Shown here piece by piece: positions 12,601 to 22,153 of a DNA stretch of 64,000 bases. Each line of letters begins with the position of its first letter. Within the stretch, counting starts at the first letter, position 1. The DNA is from Mytilus galloprovincialis (lineage: Eukaryota; Mollusca; Bivalvia; Mytilida; Mytilidae). The position numbers and the translations under genes were made by a program. The notes under the pieces are model-generated. The model saw only the letters and a program-made list of their open reading frames with translations. It did not search any database and was not told the origin of the DNA. The stretch covers positions 60,417,261 to 60,481,260 of the forward strand of contig NC_134845.1 in the NCBI RefSeq assembly GCF_965363235.1, in the 5' to 3' direction.

Positions 12601-13427
12601 TATCATTTACAGACCAGAAAATTTTTGTTAAGAAAAGTCCGAATAAGCTGCATGTGTACGCAAAGATTGCTAAAATGGAAGTCGAAAAGATTTTTGATGA
12701 ACTTAAGTTGGCAATAATAATAACATCAACAAAACATAGAAAAGGTGAAATAAATGATTTATCTGACTGGGCAAAATGTTTTTTGCAAAATTTAAAATCG
12801 CTGCCTCTTTCGTCGAAAGATCTTGGTGAATTTCAGTCCCTTAGAAATGACTTCGTGAAAGAATTCATTGACATTGTAGCTTCAAATTTAGAGAGCATGA
12901 ATAGCGAAATCATTGCAAATTTCAAAAACACTACCACTAATGACGTTAAATGGAGAGTGGACCCATATAATTATATAATAGAATGTCTTTGGGGTTGTAC
13001 TGAATGTTGTCCATTTTGTCACGAACCATGTCAGTATAGTGATATAGAACATATTACACATGAAAATAAACATAAATGTATCCAACATAGACCTCTGGTT
13101 GCTTACGGATCTATAAAGGACGATAGTAATACTATCATGTTGGAAAATTGCAATAGCCTAATCAGATCACCGCATAGATCTTTTAAACTAATAAATGAAG
13201 ACAATCCTCCGAAATGTTCGAATAATGACCAGCCCTTAATTAATTGGGAAATCCTTCCTGCCGTAGTTGCTGGTGAATTTAAGTATTGGAAATGGCTCAT
13301 ATGCAACAGGAAGGATGAACTACGGCAGTTCTTTCGGACTTCTGCAAATATTATTCCTAAAGAATGGAATTCAATTACCGAGGAAGATGCTATTCGTAGT
13401 TTAGATGAGATTTACATATGTAGTTGA
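6393..13427 (+). CDS. gene 1: RHIM-like motif plus VLIG/URGCP-type C-terminal region, no GTPase
   Basis: Four coding exons are inferred from splice sites: 6393-6665, 7907-8128, 9904-9967 and 11917-13427, giving about 689 residues. Phases are 0, 0 and 1, and all junctions keep the frame. Residues 1-91 are polar and start MGNC. Residues 92-165 contain the RHIM-like core L-I-I-G-N-D-N-K-V (118-126). Residues from about 188 onward match the tail of interferon-induced very large GTPases, with the Cys/His cluster at about 545-577 and a closing YWKWL...W...IT.EDA.RSL block. The GTPase (G1 P-loop) of that family is absent. Gene 2 downstream has the same structure. By family analogy I infer a cytosolic or membrane-tethered innate immune adaptor. 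The splice model lacks transcript support. Confidence 0.72.
6666..7906 (+). other. gene 1 intron 1
   Basis: Bounded by GTAAGT and TTGTAG. At about 6800-6960 it holds a repeat whose minus strand reads as part of a 62-codon open frame; I recognise the block (GATGCGCATTTTGACAGTC, then ATGTCTCTTCAAAAATGCTC) as a common mussel repeat. I see no other feature. Confidence 0.5.
7907..8128 (+). CDS. gene 1 exon 2, RHIM-like motif
   Basis: This 74-codon exon lies between acceptor TTTGTAG and donor GTAAGT, phase 0 at both ends. It encodes TEVGTNLIQTV..., then HNPSANALIIGNDNKVNVTK. The RHIM core is written [IV]-Q-[IVL]-G-x-x-N-x-[MY/hydrophobic]. Here L-I-I-G-N-D-N-K-V keeps the invariant G, the N at position 7, flanking beta-prone aliphatics and the final hydrophobic residue, but has Ile in place of Gln at position 2. 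The paralogous exon at 39022-39252 is most conserved exactly here (I-G-N-D-x-x-V-N-x-T-K-K-E). Known RHIMs (RIPK1, RIPK3, TRIF, ZBP1) assemble as amyloids to signal necroptosis or NF-kB. Confidence 0.7.
8180..8290 (+). repeat. fragment of 'CCGCTGTTC...' repeat family
   Basis: GTATACCGCTGTTCAAAATT is followed by 'GGGGTAACAAACTAAAACTG' and AGGGAAACGCATTAAA. The reverse complement of the same block order is at 46360-46515 (TTTCCCTCGGTTTTAG, GTTACCCGGATTTG, CGAACAGCGGTAT). It is a dispersed repeat inside intron 2 of gene 1. Confidence 0.55.
8704..8846. repeat. long imperfect palindrome (foldback)
   Basis: The left arm AATAACTGTTTAGTGTCTTT at 8704 is matched by AAAGACACTAAACAGTTATT ending at 8846. 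The pairing continues inward through AGCTGTATTTGTACGAGGCT against AGCCGAGTACAAATACAGCT, with a short centre around GCGAGCTTTTAGCGAGC. It lies inside intron 2 of gene 1 and looks like a foldback MITE remnant. Confidence 0.75.
8847..9903 (+). other. remainder of gene 1 intron 2
   Basis: Non-coding. TTTATCCTGCAATT near 8851 is repeated in reverse near 9399 (CAATTGCAGGATAAAAG), so the palindrome just upstream may be part of a larger inverted structure. At 9297-9410 there is a block with repeated CTGTATCTGTATAGTA-like words. The short open frame on the minus strand at 9297-9518 is not gene-like. Confidence 0.4.
9904..9967 (+). CDS. gene 1 exon 3, mini-exon
   Basis: Acceptor TTTACAG precedes 64 coding bases (DKTRDEFKSRVGGNVTETICK plus one base), followed by donor GTTTGT, leaving phase 1. 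Gene 2 has a 55-base counterpart (40889-40943) that also starts GACAAAACA and also leaves phase 1. The conserved opening and phase are the main support for this tiny exon. The donor GTTTGT is weak. Confidence 0.6.
10033..10655 (+). repeat. tandem pair of 'ACGAAACGCGCGTCTGGCG' repeats
   Basis: Two units about 355 bases apart (starts near 10035 and 10390) share AATNTCAATAATGTNGTCAT, CTTATCCCAGGCATAGATTA and GACGAAACGCGCGTCTGGCG. Between them is the head-type block with GGGTCGATGCCACTGCTGGT and ATCACCAGCCCAGTAGTC. Further copies lie at 20330-20520, 25800-25925 (reverse), 30845-31140, 38345-38690 and 48690-49025 (reverse). They are dispersed mussel repeats in intron 3 of gene 1; the open frames inside them are not genes. 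Confidence 0.75.
10656..11916 (+). other. remainder of gene 1 intron 3
   Basis: Mostly featureless AT-rich sequence. At 11535-11630 there is a diverged piece of the retroelement tail seen at 3520-3600 (AAGGGGCCAACTGAAGTACG). The intron ends in a good acceptor with a T-rich tract (TTGTTTTTTTCACAG) at 11916. Confidence 0.5.
11917..13427 (+). CDS. gene 1 exon 4: VLIG/URGCP-type C-terminal region
   Basis: The terminal exon encodes 502 residues after one split codon (G|GT) and ends with TGA. The frame is open from the acceptor; ATG 11925 is internal. It starts basic (MRWRSRSVSILRQKPFRDF), then an FQWNQYAMIQETLLRTVSCE helix region, a long alpha-helical middle, and the cluster WGCTECCPFCHEPC...H..NKHKCIQHRP. 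It closes with YWKWLICNRKDELRQFF and SITEEDAIRSLDEIYICS. In vertebrate VLIG/GVIN and URGCP proteins this cysteine/histidine-rich block and YWK...W..I...DA closing pattern lie after the GTPase. Identity to the gene 2 exon (43242-44812) is visible along its whole length. Confidence 0.85.
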
Positions 13428-13468
13428 CATGTTATCTTCAATTTTGGTTGAAAACAATTCGAATGTAA

Positions 13469-13474
13469 AATAAA
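13469..13474 (+). terminator. polyadenylation signal of gene 1
   Basis: AATAAA lies 42 bases after the stop codon of gene 1, a usual distance for a short 3' UTR. It is the canonical hexamer, but AT-rich DNA offers many chance matches. Confidence 0.4.
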
Positions 13475-13711
13475 TAGATTAAAATTTTTTAAAACCTCCT
13501 AGTATCAGAAATTGTTGGGAATATTCAGTCGCAGATGTATGGTTAATCGAATTTAATTTAAAGATTTTACGTAGCCTATTATTGGACATAAGAGTTGTTA
13601 TGTGTTTGATTTTGCCATTTGATAAGGAACTTTCCTTTTTGAATTGAGTTCAGTATTTTTGTGATTTTACTTTTACAAATATCATATGCAACGCACCTTT
13701 TTCATTTATCT

Positions 13712-14025
13712 ATTTTTATGCCCCACCTACAATAGTAGAGGTGCATTATGATTTCTAGTCTGTGCGTCGGTGCGTCTGTTCGTCCGTCCGTCCGTCCGTT
13801 CGTCCGTTCGTTCGTTCGTCTGTCCTGCTTCAGGTTAAAGTTTTTGGTCGAGGTAGTTTTTGATGAAGTTGAAGTCCAATCAACCTGAAACTTAGTATAC
13901 ATGTTCCTTATGATTTGATCTTTCTAATTTTAATGCCAAATTAGAGTTCTGAACCCAATTTTACGGTCAACTTAACATAGAAAATGATAGTGCGAGTGGG
14001 GCATCTGTGTAGTGGTGACACATTG
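13712..14025 (+). repeat. 'GCCCCACC...GGGGCAT' dispersed repeat
   Basis: The head ATGCCCCACCTACAATAGTA is followed by a GTCCGTCCGTTC-rich tract, then CTTCAGGTTAAAGTTTTTGG, GATCTTTCTAATTTTAATGC and a tail GAGTGGGGCATCTGTGTA. Copies are at 26300-26600 (reverse), 42005-42265 (plus) and 42505-42785 (reverse). The GGGGCAT/ATGCCCC ends suggest a terminal inverted repeat. It is very common in molluscs. Confidence 0.7.
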
Positions 14026-14439
14026 TTGTTTAAATAGCAATTGCATACATGATATAAATAAAATGTCCTTTCAATTTCCCATGAGATAATTATTATAATT
14101 CTGATTGTTATTTCAACGTATGGATGACATCTTATTAACTTCTGTGTTTCAATTAAGTATAATTTTCAATCCTTCAAGAATTTCCCTACTGTACTAACTA
14201 GCGAGTCCTTCAAATAATTATTTTCCAATAATAAAGCTTATTACAGATTGTGATGTTAAATGTTCTATAGGTATTACAACAGTGAATCAGTGGATGAAGA
14301 AACAGAGAAAAAGTGTGTAGATAGCTTTATAGAAACAGCTGTGAGATTTCGCGGTTTTCAGATCGATGTTTCTCTGTCCTATATTTTCTCCCATTTATTT
14401 GTGTTGTAGTCCTGTCATGTAATGCTGTCATTTTAATGT

Positions 14440-14760
14440 TATATTTAACATTGCTATTAAAGCGGGAGGTTTGGCATGCCACAAAACCAGGGTCAACCCA
14501 CCATTTTTTTTCTTAAAATGTCCTGTACCAAGTCAGGAAAATACCTATTGTTATATTACAGTTCGTTTCTGTGTGTGTTTCATTTTAATGTCGTGTTTCT
14601 GTTGTGGCGTAGTTCTCTTATATTTGATGCGTGTCCCTCAGTTTTAGTTTGTGACCCGGATTTTTTTTTCAATCGATTTATGAATTTCGAACAGCTGTAT
14701 ACTACTGTTGCCTTTATTTGTCATTTAAATAGTAGTGCTTACGTTATAGGACCATGACAT
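14440..14760 (+). repeat. dispersed repeat with 'GAACAGCTGTATACTACTGT' end
   Basis: Blocks GCGGGAGGTTTGGCATGCC, TCCTGTACCAAGTCAGGAA and GAACAGCTGTATACTACTGT recur in the same order at 25915-26145. The end block also occurs near 25200 and 46487. The open frame 14476-14757 is an accident of this repeat and not a gene. Confidence 0.65.
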
Positions 14761-15439
14761 ATATATATATTTATGTGTTTATATATATATTTCACATTAA
14801 TTTTAAACCATATAAAAATTTGCATGGTAATACTATTTCCTAATAAATCATTTAATTTAATTTCGATGTATACCAAATGTATGTATAAGCAAGGAGTTAA
14901 AACCTCTCACTGAAAATTGATTTTGATTGATTTCAAAATTTGTTTTGTTTAATTAAATGTATAAACAAATCAGAGTATTTGCATTTATCAAACAAAACTC
15001 GGTAACAATGTTAACAATAGAATATAAGACTCTCTATAACCTGTGTTTAATTTTACGTTTTTTGACACTTATAAGTTGTTATTACATCATTTAGAAACTT
15101 AAAAGTTAGTACTAACAATGTTATCTTCATCATATAATGCATTATTTACATATTACTATAGGGGACAATCTACCATTTATCTGCACCTATTTTTACAGTT
15201 TTAAAAAAAGCGCACAGGCTGAAACGTCTCGCCTTCTTTTCAAATCATTCATAATAAGTTGATAATCCTAAATATAAAGCTTTATTACAACTGGCACATC
15301 AACATTTATATTATGAATTATTTGAACAAAAACAACGTCCATTGATACTGAATGATATGTAATCGCACCCATCTATTTGTGTACCTCATTTACACATTCA
15401 TATTGTCTAATCTTATCTGAGCCATGCACTCTGTTACTT
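14761..15439. other. non-coding, AT-rich
   Basis: A TATATATATATTTATGTG tract follows the repeat end. I see no gene, and no repeat that I can match elsewhere in the window. Confidence 0.4.
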
Positions 15440-15980
15440 AACCTGTCCTTCAAATAATCAGCAAATAAAGATCAATGAAAAAATATTATTCTTCAATTGG
15501 ATTTTTAATTGTTCTCATGTAAATTAAAATGGAAAAGGTGGCATGGTGTCAATAGCTTTTTTGTCTCTCTGTGGTAAAATTCCACAAAAGTAGAATAATA
15601 AATGTTATATTGTTTTGCTTTATGCTGCTATTAAAGCAGCTTTTAAATTTCGTGGGAAGAAACAAAAAAGGTAAATACATTTCAATAAAAAAAACGAAAA
15701 AAAACACGCAGCCGGTCATTCAAGGCATTTTTTTATATGTTATCATTTGCATATCTGTGCATCAGTCCAAATATAACATGTATAAGGTATCAGATAGCCA
15801 GAATCAATCACTAACTATGTTCTGTACTGAAACAAACGTGCCTATGCCATCTTTTATGCATAATTTCATATATATCATGAGTTAAAAGCATTGATTGCTA
15901 AAGCTGATGTCAAAAGTGATTTGGATTCCGATTAGGAAGAACAGGACATTTTAATTTCACTAAATATCTAGACATAAAAC

Positions 15981-16169
15981 TTGAATGAACTTGAACAGAC
16001 TTTGGTTTCTAATGAAGAACTTGCAGCTTTCACAGTGCAAGAGGGTCTTCAGTATGTTTTTGGCATGTATCAAAAGATAGATATGAACAATGCGTATAGC
16101 CCAAAACGTAGTTTAAATCGATATACATGCATCATCCTACACTATATTTCTAGAAATATTCCCTGTTAG
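15981..16169 (+). other. short conserved stretch of unclear nature in duplication copy A
   Basis: The frame reads NEELAAFTVQEGLQYVFGMYQKIDMNNAY and then stops. In copy B the same stretch is split by a retroelement insertion, but the MYQKIDMINAY part remains readable (near 22183). This may be a remnant of an old coding region. I do not recognise the family, and conservation may only reflect the duplication. Confidence 0.2.
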
Positions 16170-17105
16170 GGTATTTATAATCTTATAGTGGTCTGAACTT
16201 GAGAATTCTAGAGCTGGAGCTTATCTTGTCTTACATTTCACTAGAAGCCTAATTTTGTTGAAATTCAGTTTAAATATAGCTTATTTATCTTGTAAGAATA
16301 TACCGTATCTTTGGCCACAAATATTCCATTTGCCAATTACCGATTTGAATCTATTATTACACACTTTTTGAACAAATTACTTCCCTTTGTCAATCGTAGA
16401 GTGGTTCCATACCGGATAAGATTCCCTTTTGCCAATGCAAAGCATGATGAATTGAAAGTGATGTTTCGGCGGTATAACTAATTTTTCATGAAAAATAATT
16501 TCTTGTGTCAAATTTATTTAGCTAAAACACAAATTAATGTAATTAAAAGATTTAAAACCCTTATAGATTGCTCACATTACGCACAAGTAAATTTGCTTTG
16601 TTTGTTAGCTCTCCATTGTAAATAAAAAATAATGTCCGTCATAAGGGAGACAACCAAATTAGGGATCTCTAATTACAGGGTCAATTACGGGAAATGGCAA
16701 ATAGCCTATTGATGATATATAAGAAATATTACTTTTTCTCATAAGGCATTAGGAAGTAGTGCAACATTTCATTTTGGTTTTCGCGGAATGAATGACGAAG
16801 CTTTTTTAAAGTAGATAAGGCGGTGTCAGGTAAAATTAAACCTATCATAGAGGTTATTCAACTTACTTCTTCATTCATAAATTCACACACACAATGTGTT
16901 ACACATTTTTCCATCATCATAACATTGAGGAAATACATGTCCTTAGTATTTGAACTCCCTTTAGGTTCAGTAATTGTGCAGTTCTTATTGAATGTTTTCA
17001 TGGATCATCGCTTCCGGGATGTGGTTTATGTAAATAATTAAAACAAAAAGTATGCATTTCTTATTCATTCATCTGTAACACAAAGATCATGTTTTAACTG
17101 ATATT

Positions 17106-17852
17106 AAAATTTCGTGGGAAGTATTTTTAATACAAGTCATACAAGTGAGAGGTTTAGCTAGCTATAAAACCAGGTTCAATCTACCATTTTCTACATAAGA
17201 AAATGCCTGTACCGAGTCAGGACTATGACAGTTGTTATCCATTCGTTTGATGTGTTTGAGCTTTTGATTTTGCCATTTCATTATAAATTATATCTAGAAG
17301 TTGACTATGAGGGTCGGTTGAAAATAAAACTTTACGACAAAAGAGATGATTTCAGCTTCCCAATTGTGAATTTTCATTTTTAAACCAAGAGTTCCAAATG
17401 GTGAAGTTGAAATCATCACTTTGTAAATTTTACGGACGCCATCACGAGTTGGTTGACCGTTATGGAATATCCGTTTCACAGATGATATCGGAAATGTTCC
17501 TTATGTCGTAACTACAATCCCGTTCCCTTTTCACGAATGTGACCTACCGAAGTAGACTATTTAACCCTATTTGTGACATTTTTACCTATTGTTTTTGTTT
17601 GTTTTGTTCACACATCGTTGTCAATATAATGGAATTTGGTGCGACTGTCATACAAGTGAGAGGTTTAGCTAGCTTTAAAACTAGGTTCAATCCACCATTT
17701 TCTACATAAGAAAATGCCTGTACCAAGTCAGGAATATGACAGTTGTTATCCATTCGTTTGATGTGTTTGAACTTTTGATTTTGCCATTTGATTTGTGACT
17801 TTCCTTTTTAAATTTTCCTCGGAGTTCAGTATTGTTGTGTTTTTACTTTTTA
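17106..17852 (+). mobile_element. insertion in duplication copy A: RT fragment flanked by repeated tail blocks
   Basis: Copy B reads straight through this point (TTTTAACTGATATT joined to GACCATGCATTTCAA near 23097), so copy A carries about 745 extra bases. The insert has two tail blocks with GTGAGAGGTTTAGCTAGC (near 17145 and 17652). Between them (17285-17520) lies an RT fragment, EGRLKIKLYDKRDDFSFPIV, that jumps by internal deletion to NQEFQMVKLKSSLCKFYGRH. It is a rearranged, dead retroelement. Confidence 0.7.
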
Positions 17853-18533
17853 TTGACCATGCATTTCAAATTTATTTAACTTCAATCTTATATGTATCGT
17901 AAATTTTGTTGAGTTGAATTGCCGCTTTGAACTTAACCGTAATGAAATTTCTTGAACCAGGTCTCAGTCAATCGTTTAATATAGCAACTATTTCTTCTTT
18001 TACATACCATTATTGTGATACATATTGAGTAATTTGAATAGAAGTAAGCAAAGTTATGTAACAAAGCAAAGTGTATATCGACTTGATACACAAAAATGCA
18101 CATATCCGTCTAATATGATGTATGTTATAAAAGAAACAGTAAAAAAAAAATTTATGCACCAGATACACATTTCAACAATTAATGTTTCCACAGTGATGTA
18201 TTATTTCAAATTCATCACCTATAGCTAAAATCAGACCTTTGAATGATGGATCGGAGATACATTTCTTTACTTAAAAATTATTTCCAAAAACTGTCTAACA
18301 TCAGATTTCAATATAAGAATATCAAGTGTAAGTACCTAAGTAACATCCGTTTTTTATGTGAGTACCTGGCTAATTGTGTACATTTACAGGTCGTTCAACT
18401 TATATATTTTTCTTCCGTTTATTAACAGGTCGCTCACCCTATATGTAAATTCATCATTTTTTTACCAGTGAGGAAAATTTGATAAAGATCATATCTTAAT
18501 AAGCAGAGAAATAATGGACAGGAAATAGTCTAA

Positions 18534-18922
18534 AGGATGTTTGCTCCTCTATTTTTGGAATTTTTACCAGATTTTCGGAATCCTCTGGTTTTATCCATGT
18601 ATTGCCAATAAAAATATTTGCCCACTAACCCCTACTTTTCTTTTCATAATTTTGTTCCATGAAGTTCAAAAGGCCATATTTCAAAATCTTATTAAATCCT
18701 TGTTATTTTTCATAGTTTTTGAAACCAAAAAGGTGCCAATGTTAAATGTATCAAAAATCTAGAGAGAACTACTTCCCGCCAAATTTTCTTTGGCTTATAT
18801 CTTGAAAACAAGCACATGGACCCTCCATTTTTTTCTCCTTTTATTGTTTCTATATATATACTATCAATTCATAATGGTCTTTTAAAAAGCTTGTAATTTT
18901 TAAACAGAGTAGCGAACATCCT
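18534..18922 (+). mobile_element. 389-bp TIR element (MITE 1), TAA target duplication
   Basis: The ends are inverted repeats: AGGATGTTTGCTCCTC at the left and the reverse complement of AGGATGTTCGCTACTC at the right. TAA flanks both sides (18531-18533 and 18923-18925). Copy B of the segmental duplication has the unoccupied site with a single TAA (near 23773). A 3-bp TAA duplication fits the PIF/Harbinger superfamily. No transposase is encoded, so it is non-autonomous. Confidence 0.8.
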
Positions 18923-19236
18923 TAAGAAATAAACTTATACCGCTTTTTAACAATGCCGAATTTGATTTTATCTTTATTTGTCAAACATGTACCTCCTTTA
19001 ACAGTGTAGTGATGATATCGAAAGGTTAGGAACGACTTATCTTAGGTAGCAAAGGTAAGTATATGAAAAGTTAACACCTATTCATAATTAAAGTATCAAT
19101 CAGAATGATGATGGAATATTATATTAATACCTTGCATTCATTTATTTATCTGAATATTCTAAAATAAGTTCTATTTTTGGCAAAATTTACAGGAAAAAAA
19201 AGACATTATCTGATTTGACTTTAAACACTGATTTAA

Positions 19237-19627
19237 GGGAGTTCGCTTCTCAGTTTCAAAGTAATTAACTTTTCAAAACACTAGTTTATATTAATAGGGG
19301 ATTAATAAAGGAATACAAAGAGCGAAAAAAATATATAGGTCACCGTGCTCATTTTCGGTATATAAGCCATTGAAATTTTGGCGGGAAAATGTTCTCTCTT
19401 GACTTTTCATAGCTTTATCATTGACAAGTTAAAGTCATCAAAAACTATTAAAAAGTAATTAAAATTTTAAAAGACTTTAACAGACAGCTTATCATTATAC
19501 ATGTAAAAGAATTATAAAAAGAAAAATGGGGGTCACCGGGCAAAATTTGTTAATGCATTCAAATGGATAAAACCAGAGGATTCCGAAAATCAGACCAAAA
19601 TTACGAATCATGACAAGCCAGCTTCCT
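19237..19627 (-). mobile_element. 391-bp TIR element (MITE 2), same family, inverted
   Basis: Its right end, read in reverse, gives AGGAAGCTGGCTTGTC and then TTTTCGGAATCCTCTGGTTT, matching the left part of MITE 1. Its left end is GGGAGTTCGCTTCTCA. TAA flanks both sides (19234-19236, 19628-19630). The lengths (389 and 391) agree. The two elements lie in opposite orientation 314 bases apart and could form a large foldback. Confidence 0.75.
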
Positions 19628-20340
19628 TAAGATTTACATTGCACCCAAAATATCATAAAATATCTGATTTTCTAGTTGTAGGAAAGAGAAACACTATTTA
19701 TTTCATTTTTTGACACACTGAAATTGTCAAAATTGATTTAAGTCTCGCTACACTAGGGGATATTTCTTTTTCTTTTATTAAGTTGCACCCATTTTATTAT
19801 CCAGGATCCACCCCTAATGGTAGAAGTACTTTTGAAGTATCTGAGGTATTTTACGCACACATTAGCTGTGATTAAGTTGGGAGTTGATTAAAGACTGTCA
19901 TACACAACCATTGGTAAGAATAACGATCTTGATTGTTTTTTAACATTTAATTATTTAGTGATTGTGGTTGGTATTGGTGACATGGTTTAAGTTCATTGAT
20001 CTTATCAATTTCCAAAACAGTTTTATGGTTTCGCTTTTATTATAATATTATTGGTTTTTTTAGTAAGTAGGACCTCATTTAACAAGTGGAATGACATTAC
20101 AGTTGGTGCATCAAAAACGTACAGAAAAACTAAATTTATAAAGTGATGTAAGCTGAACAACAATGCACATATTTTTAAACCATAATCATAGGATAAGCTC
20201 TTTTATTGCGGTTATTTGTCCCACGATGAGAATGAACTATATTGTTGTGCATTTGATGCTTCATAGCATGCTGTTATTTTAAGAAACAGGTGCACATGAA
20301 TGTTGAAAATTGAAATACTTACCCTTTTCTACCTCAGGAA
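19628..20340. other. non-coding DNA between repeats
   Basis: I see no gene or recognisable repeat in this stretch. It is AT-rich, with a few short open frames of no likeness to known proteins. Confidence 0.4.
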
Positions 20341-20530
20341 CATATTACCTTAGCTATGATTGGCAAAACTTTTCAGAAATTTTGGTCATCAATGCTCTTT
20401 AACTTCGTTCTTTTTTTGACGGTGTTTACTTTTTTTATTCGAGGATCACTGATGAGTCTTTTGAAGACAAAAGCACGCATGGCGCAAATACAAACTTCCA
20501 ATCCTGGTATCTATAAAAAAAAATTGTTGT
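20330..20530 (+). repeat. 'ACGAAACGCGCGTCTGGCG' family, diverged copy
   Basis: The blocks ACCTTAGCTATGATTGGCAA, GAGGATCACTGATGAGTC and AAGCACGCATGGCGCAAATA match the better copies at 10033-10655 and 38345-38690. The 100-codon open frame at 20356-20658 starts inside this repeat and is not a credible gene. Confidence 0.6.
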
Positions 20531-21495
20531 CACTAAGACAGTCTGCATATACAATGAATTTCAGGCAACAAGTAGTAAAAACTTACAAACGATGTCAAGG
20601 TTATAATGTGATGCGCCATATGTGCGTTCCGTCTCTATCTGTCCATAAAGAGTTATAATTGGGCTCGAATAACCGTGTAAGTTATATGAAGTACGAAGTT
20701 GAAGACCGTTATCTTTGCAACATTGTAAGAGGCACAGCCCTAAGATATTACGTCTTCTCTTTCAATTCGTTTGCAAGCCAGAGTTGTTCCACATTATCAA
20801 TCGGAGAGGCACGTTTGAAACATAAACAATTTAAATTAATTTACTAAAACAGTTACTAACAGTACAATATATCCTTGTTTTCGTTCGTTCGTTCAAATTT
20901 TCTAAAAGTATCTCCTCAAAACTGTTATCCCATTCAAATAATCAACAAATAAAGATCAATGATAAAACAATATTCTTCAATTGGATTTTTTATTTTTCTC
21001 ATGTGAATTAAAATGGAATAGGTGTCAATAGCTTTTTTGTCTCCCACTGGTAAAATTACACAAAATTAGAATAACAAATATTATATTGTTTTGCTTTATG
21101 CTGCTGTTAAAGTTGTTTTAAAATTTAGTTGGAAGGAACTTAAAAAGAAACAAAAAAGGTATATACATTTTAATGAACACCTGAAAAAGACATGTAGACG
21201 GTCATTCAAGGCATTTTTTCTATACGATCATATGCATATCTGTGCATCAGTAGGCCAAAATCAATCAATTACTATGTTCTGTAATAAACAAACGTGCCTT
21301 TGCCATCTTTTATGCATAATTTCAAATAAATATCATGATTTCAAAGGCATTGATTGCTAAAAGCTGATGTCAAAAGTGATTTGGATTCCGATCAGGAAAA
21401 ACAGGACATTTTAGTTTTACGAAATATCTATTTTATTAACTTAACTTTAATCAGACATACTTTGGTTTCTAATGAATGACTTGAAGCTTTCATCT

Positions 21496-21862
21496 AGAAA
21501 TTGACAATGAGGGTCGGTTGAAAACAAAACTTTACGACAAAAGAGATGATTTCAGCTTTCCAATTGTGAACTTTCCATTTCTAAGTAGCAACATTCCAGC
21601 AGCACCTGCATACGGGGTATATATCTCCCAATTGATACGATATTCCCGTGCTTGCATTTCCTATCATGATTTTCTTGATAGAGGGTTTCTGCTCACAAGG
21701 AAGCTATTAAACCAAGAGTTCCAAATGGTGAAGTTGAAATCATCCCTTCGTATATTTTACGGACGCCATCACGAGTTGGTTGACCGTTATGGAATAACCG
21801 TTTCACAAATGATATCGGATATGTTCCTTACGTCGTTACTACAATTCCCTTCCCTTTCATGA
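21496..21862 (+). pseudogene. reverse transcriptase C-terminal fragment
   Basis: The frame reads LEIDNEGRLKTKLYDKRDDF, then SFPIVNFPFLSSNIPAAPAY, GVYISQLIRYSRACISYHDF and KLKSSLRIFYGRHHELVDRY. It is the RT region after the catalytic motif, from a family related to but distinct from that at 2400-3035 and 49686-50930. The palm domain is missing through 5' truncation, so the fragment cannot be active. The tail open frames at 21859-22101 and 21929-22285 come from the element's 3' sequence. Confidence 0.7.
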
Positions 21863-22153
21863 ATGTGACCTACCGAATTAGACTATTTACCGGATTAAAA
21901 TTTTGTAATCACATAAGCAACACGACGGGTGCCACATGTGGAGCAGGATCTGCTTACCCTTCCGGAGCACCTGAGATCACCCCTAGTTTTTGGTGGGGTT
22001 CGTGTTGTTTATTCTTTAGTTTTCTATGTTGTATCATGTTTACTATTGTTTTTCTGTTTGTCTTTTTCATTTTTAGCCATGGCGTTGTCAGTTTGTTTTA
22101 GATTTATGAGTTTGACTGTCCCTTTGGTATCTTTCGTCCCTCTTTTTTCACAA
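21497..22153 (+). mobile_element. 5'-truncated retroelement inserted in duplication copy B
   Basis: Copy A reads CTTGCAGCTTTCACAGTGCAAGAGG without a break near 16022; copy B has about 650 extra bases between GCTTTCA and ACAATGCAAGAGG. A short TTTCA-like duplication may flank it. The insert starts inside an RT gene and ends in a tail with GGTGCCACATGTGGAGCAGG and GTTTTTGGTGGGGTTCGTGT. The same tail occurs at 55415-55610, and a diverged one at 28315-28500. Confidence 0.7.

Larger units (their letters stand above)
15440..19130 (+). repeat. segmental duplication, copy A
   Basis: A run of blocks in this region recurs in order at 20925-23990. Examples are AATAAAGATCAATGA near 15465/20950, ATTATATTGTTTTGCTTTAT near 15605/21080, GCATTGATTGCTAA near 15888/21346 and GATGTATGTTATAAAAGAAA near 18116. 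The block ACAATGCCGAATTTGATTTT occurs near 18952/23802. The copies differ by point changes and by several insertions. I see no intact gene inside; the open frames do not stay open across both copies. Confidence 0.75.

Noticed and set aside
13760..13820. Regular GTCCGTCC units considered as a possible CRISPR-like or satellite array
   Set aside because: The units are 4-mers without spacers and belong to the head of a eukaryotic dispersed repeat.
13702..13902. Minus-strand frame with Arg/Thr repeats (RTNERTNGRTDGRT) and similar frames at 41969-42166 and 42640-42840
   Set aside because: All three come from the GTCCGTTC-type tract of a dispersed repeat.
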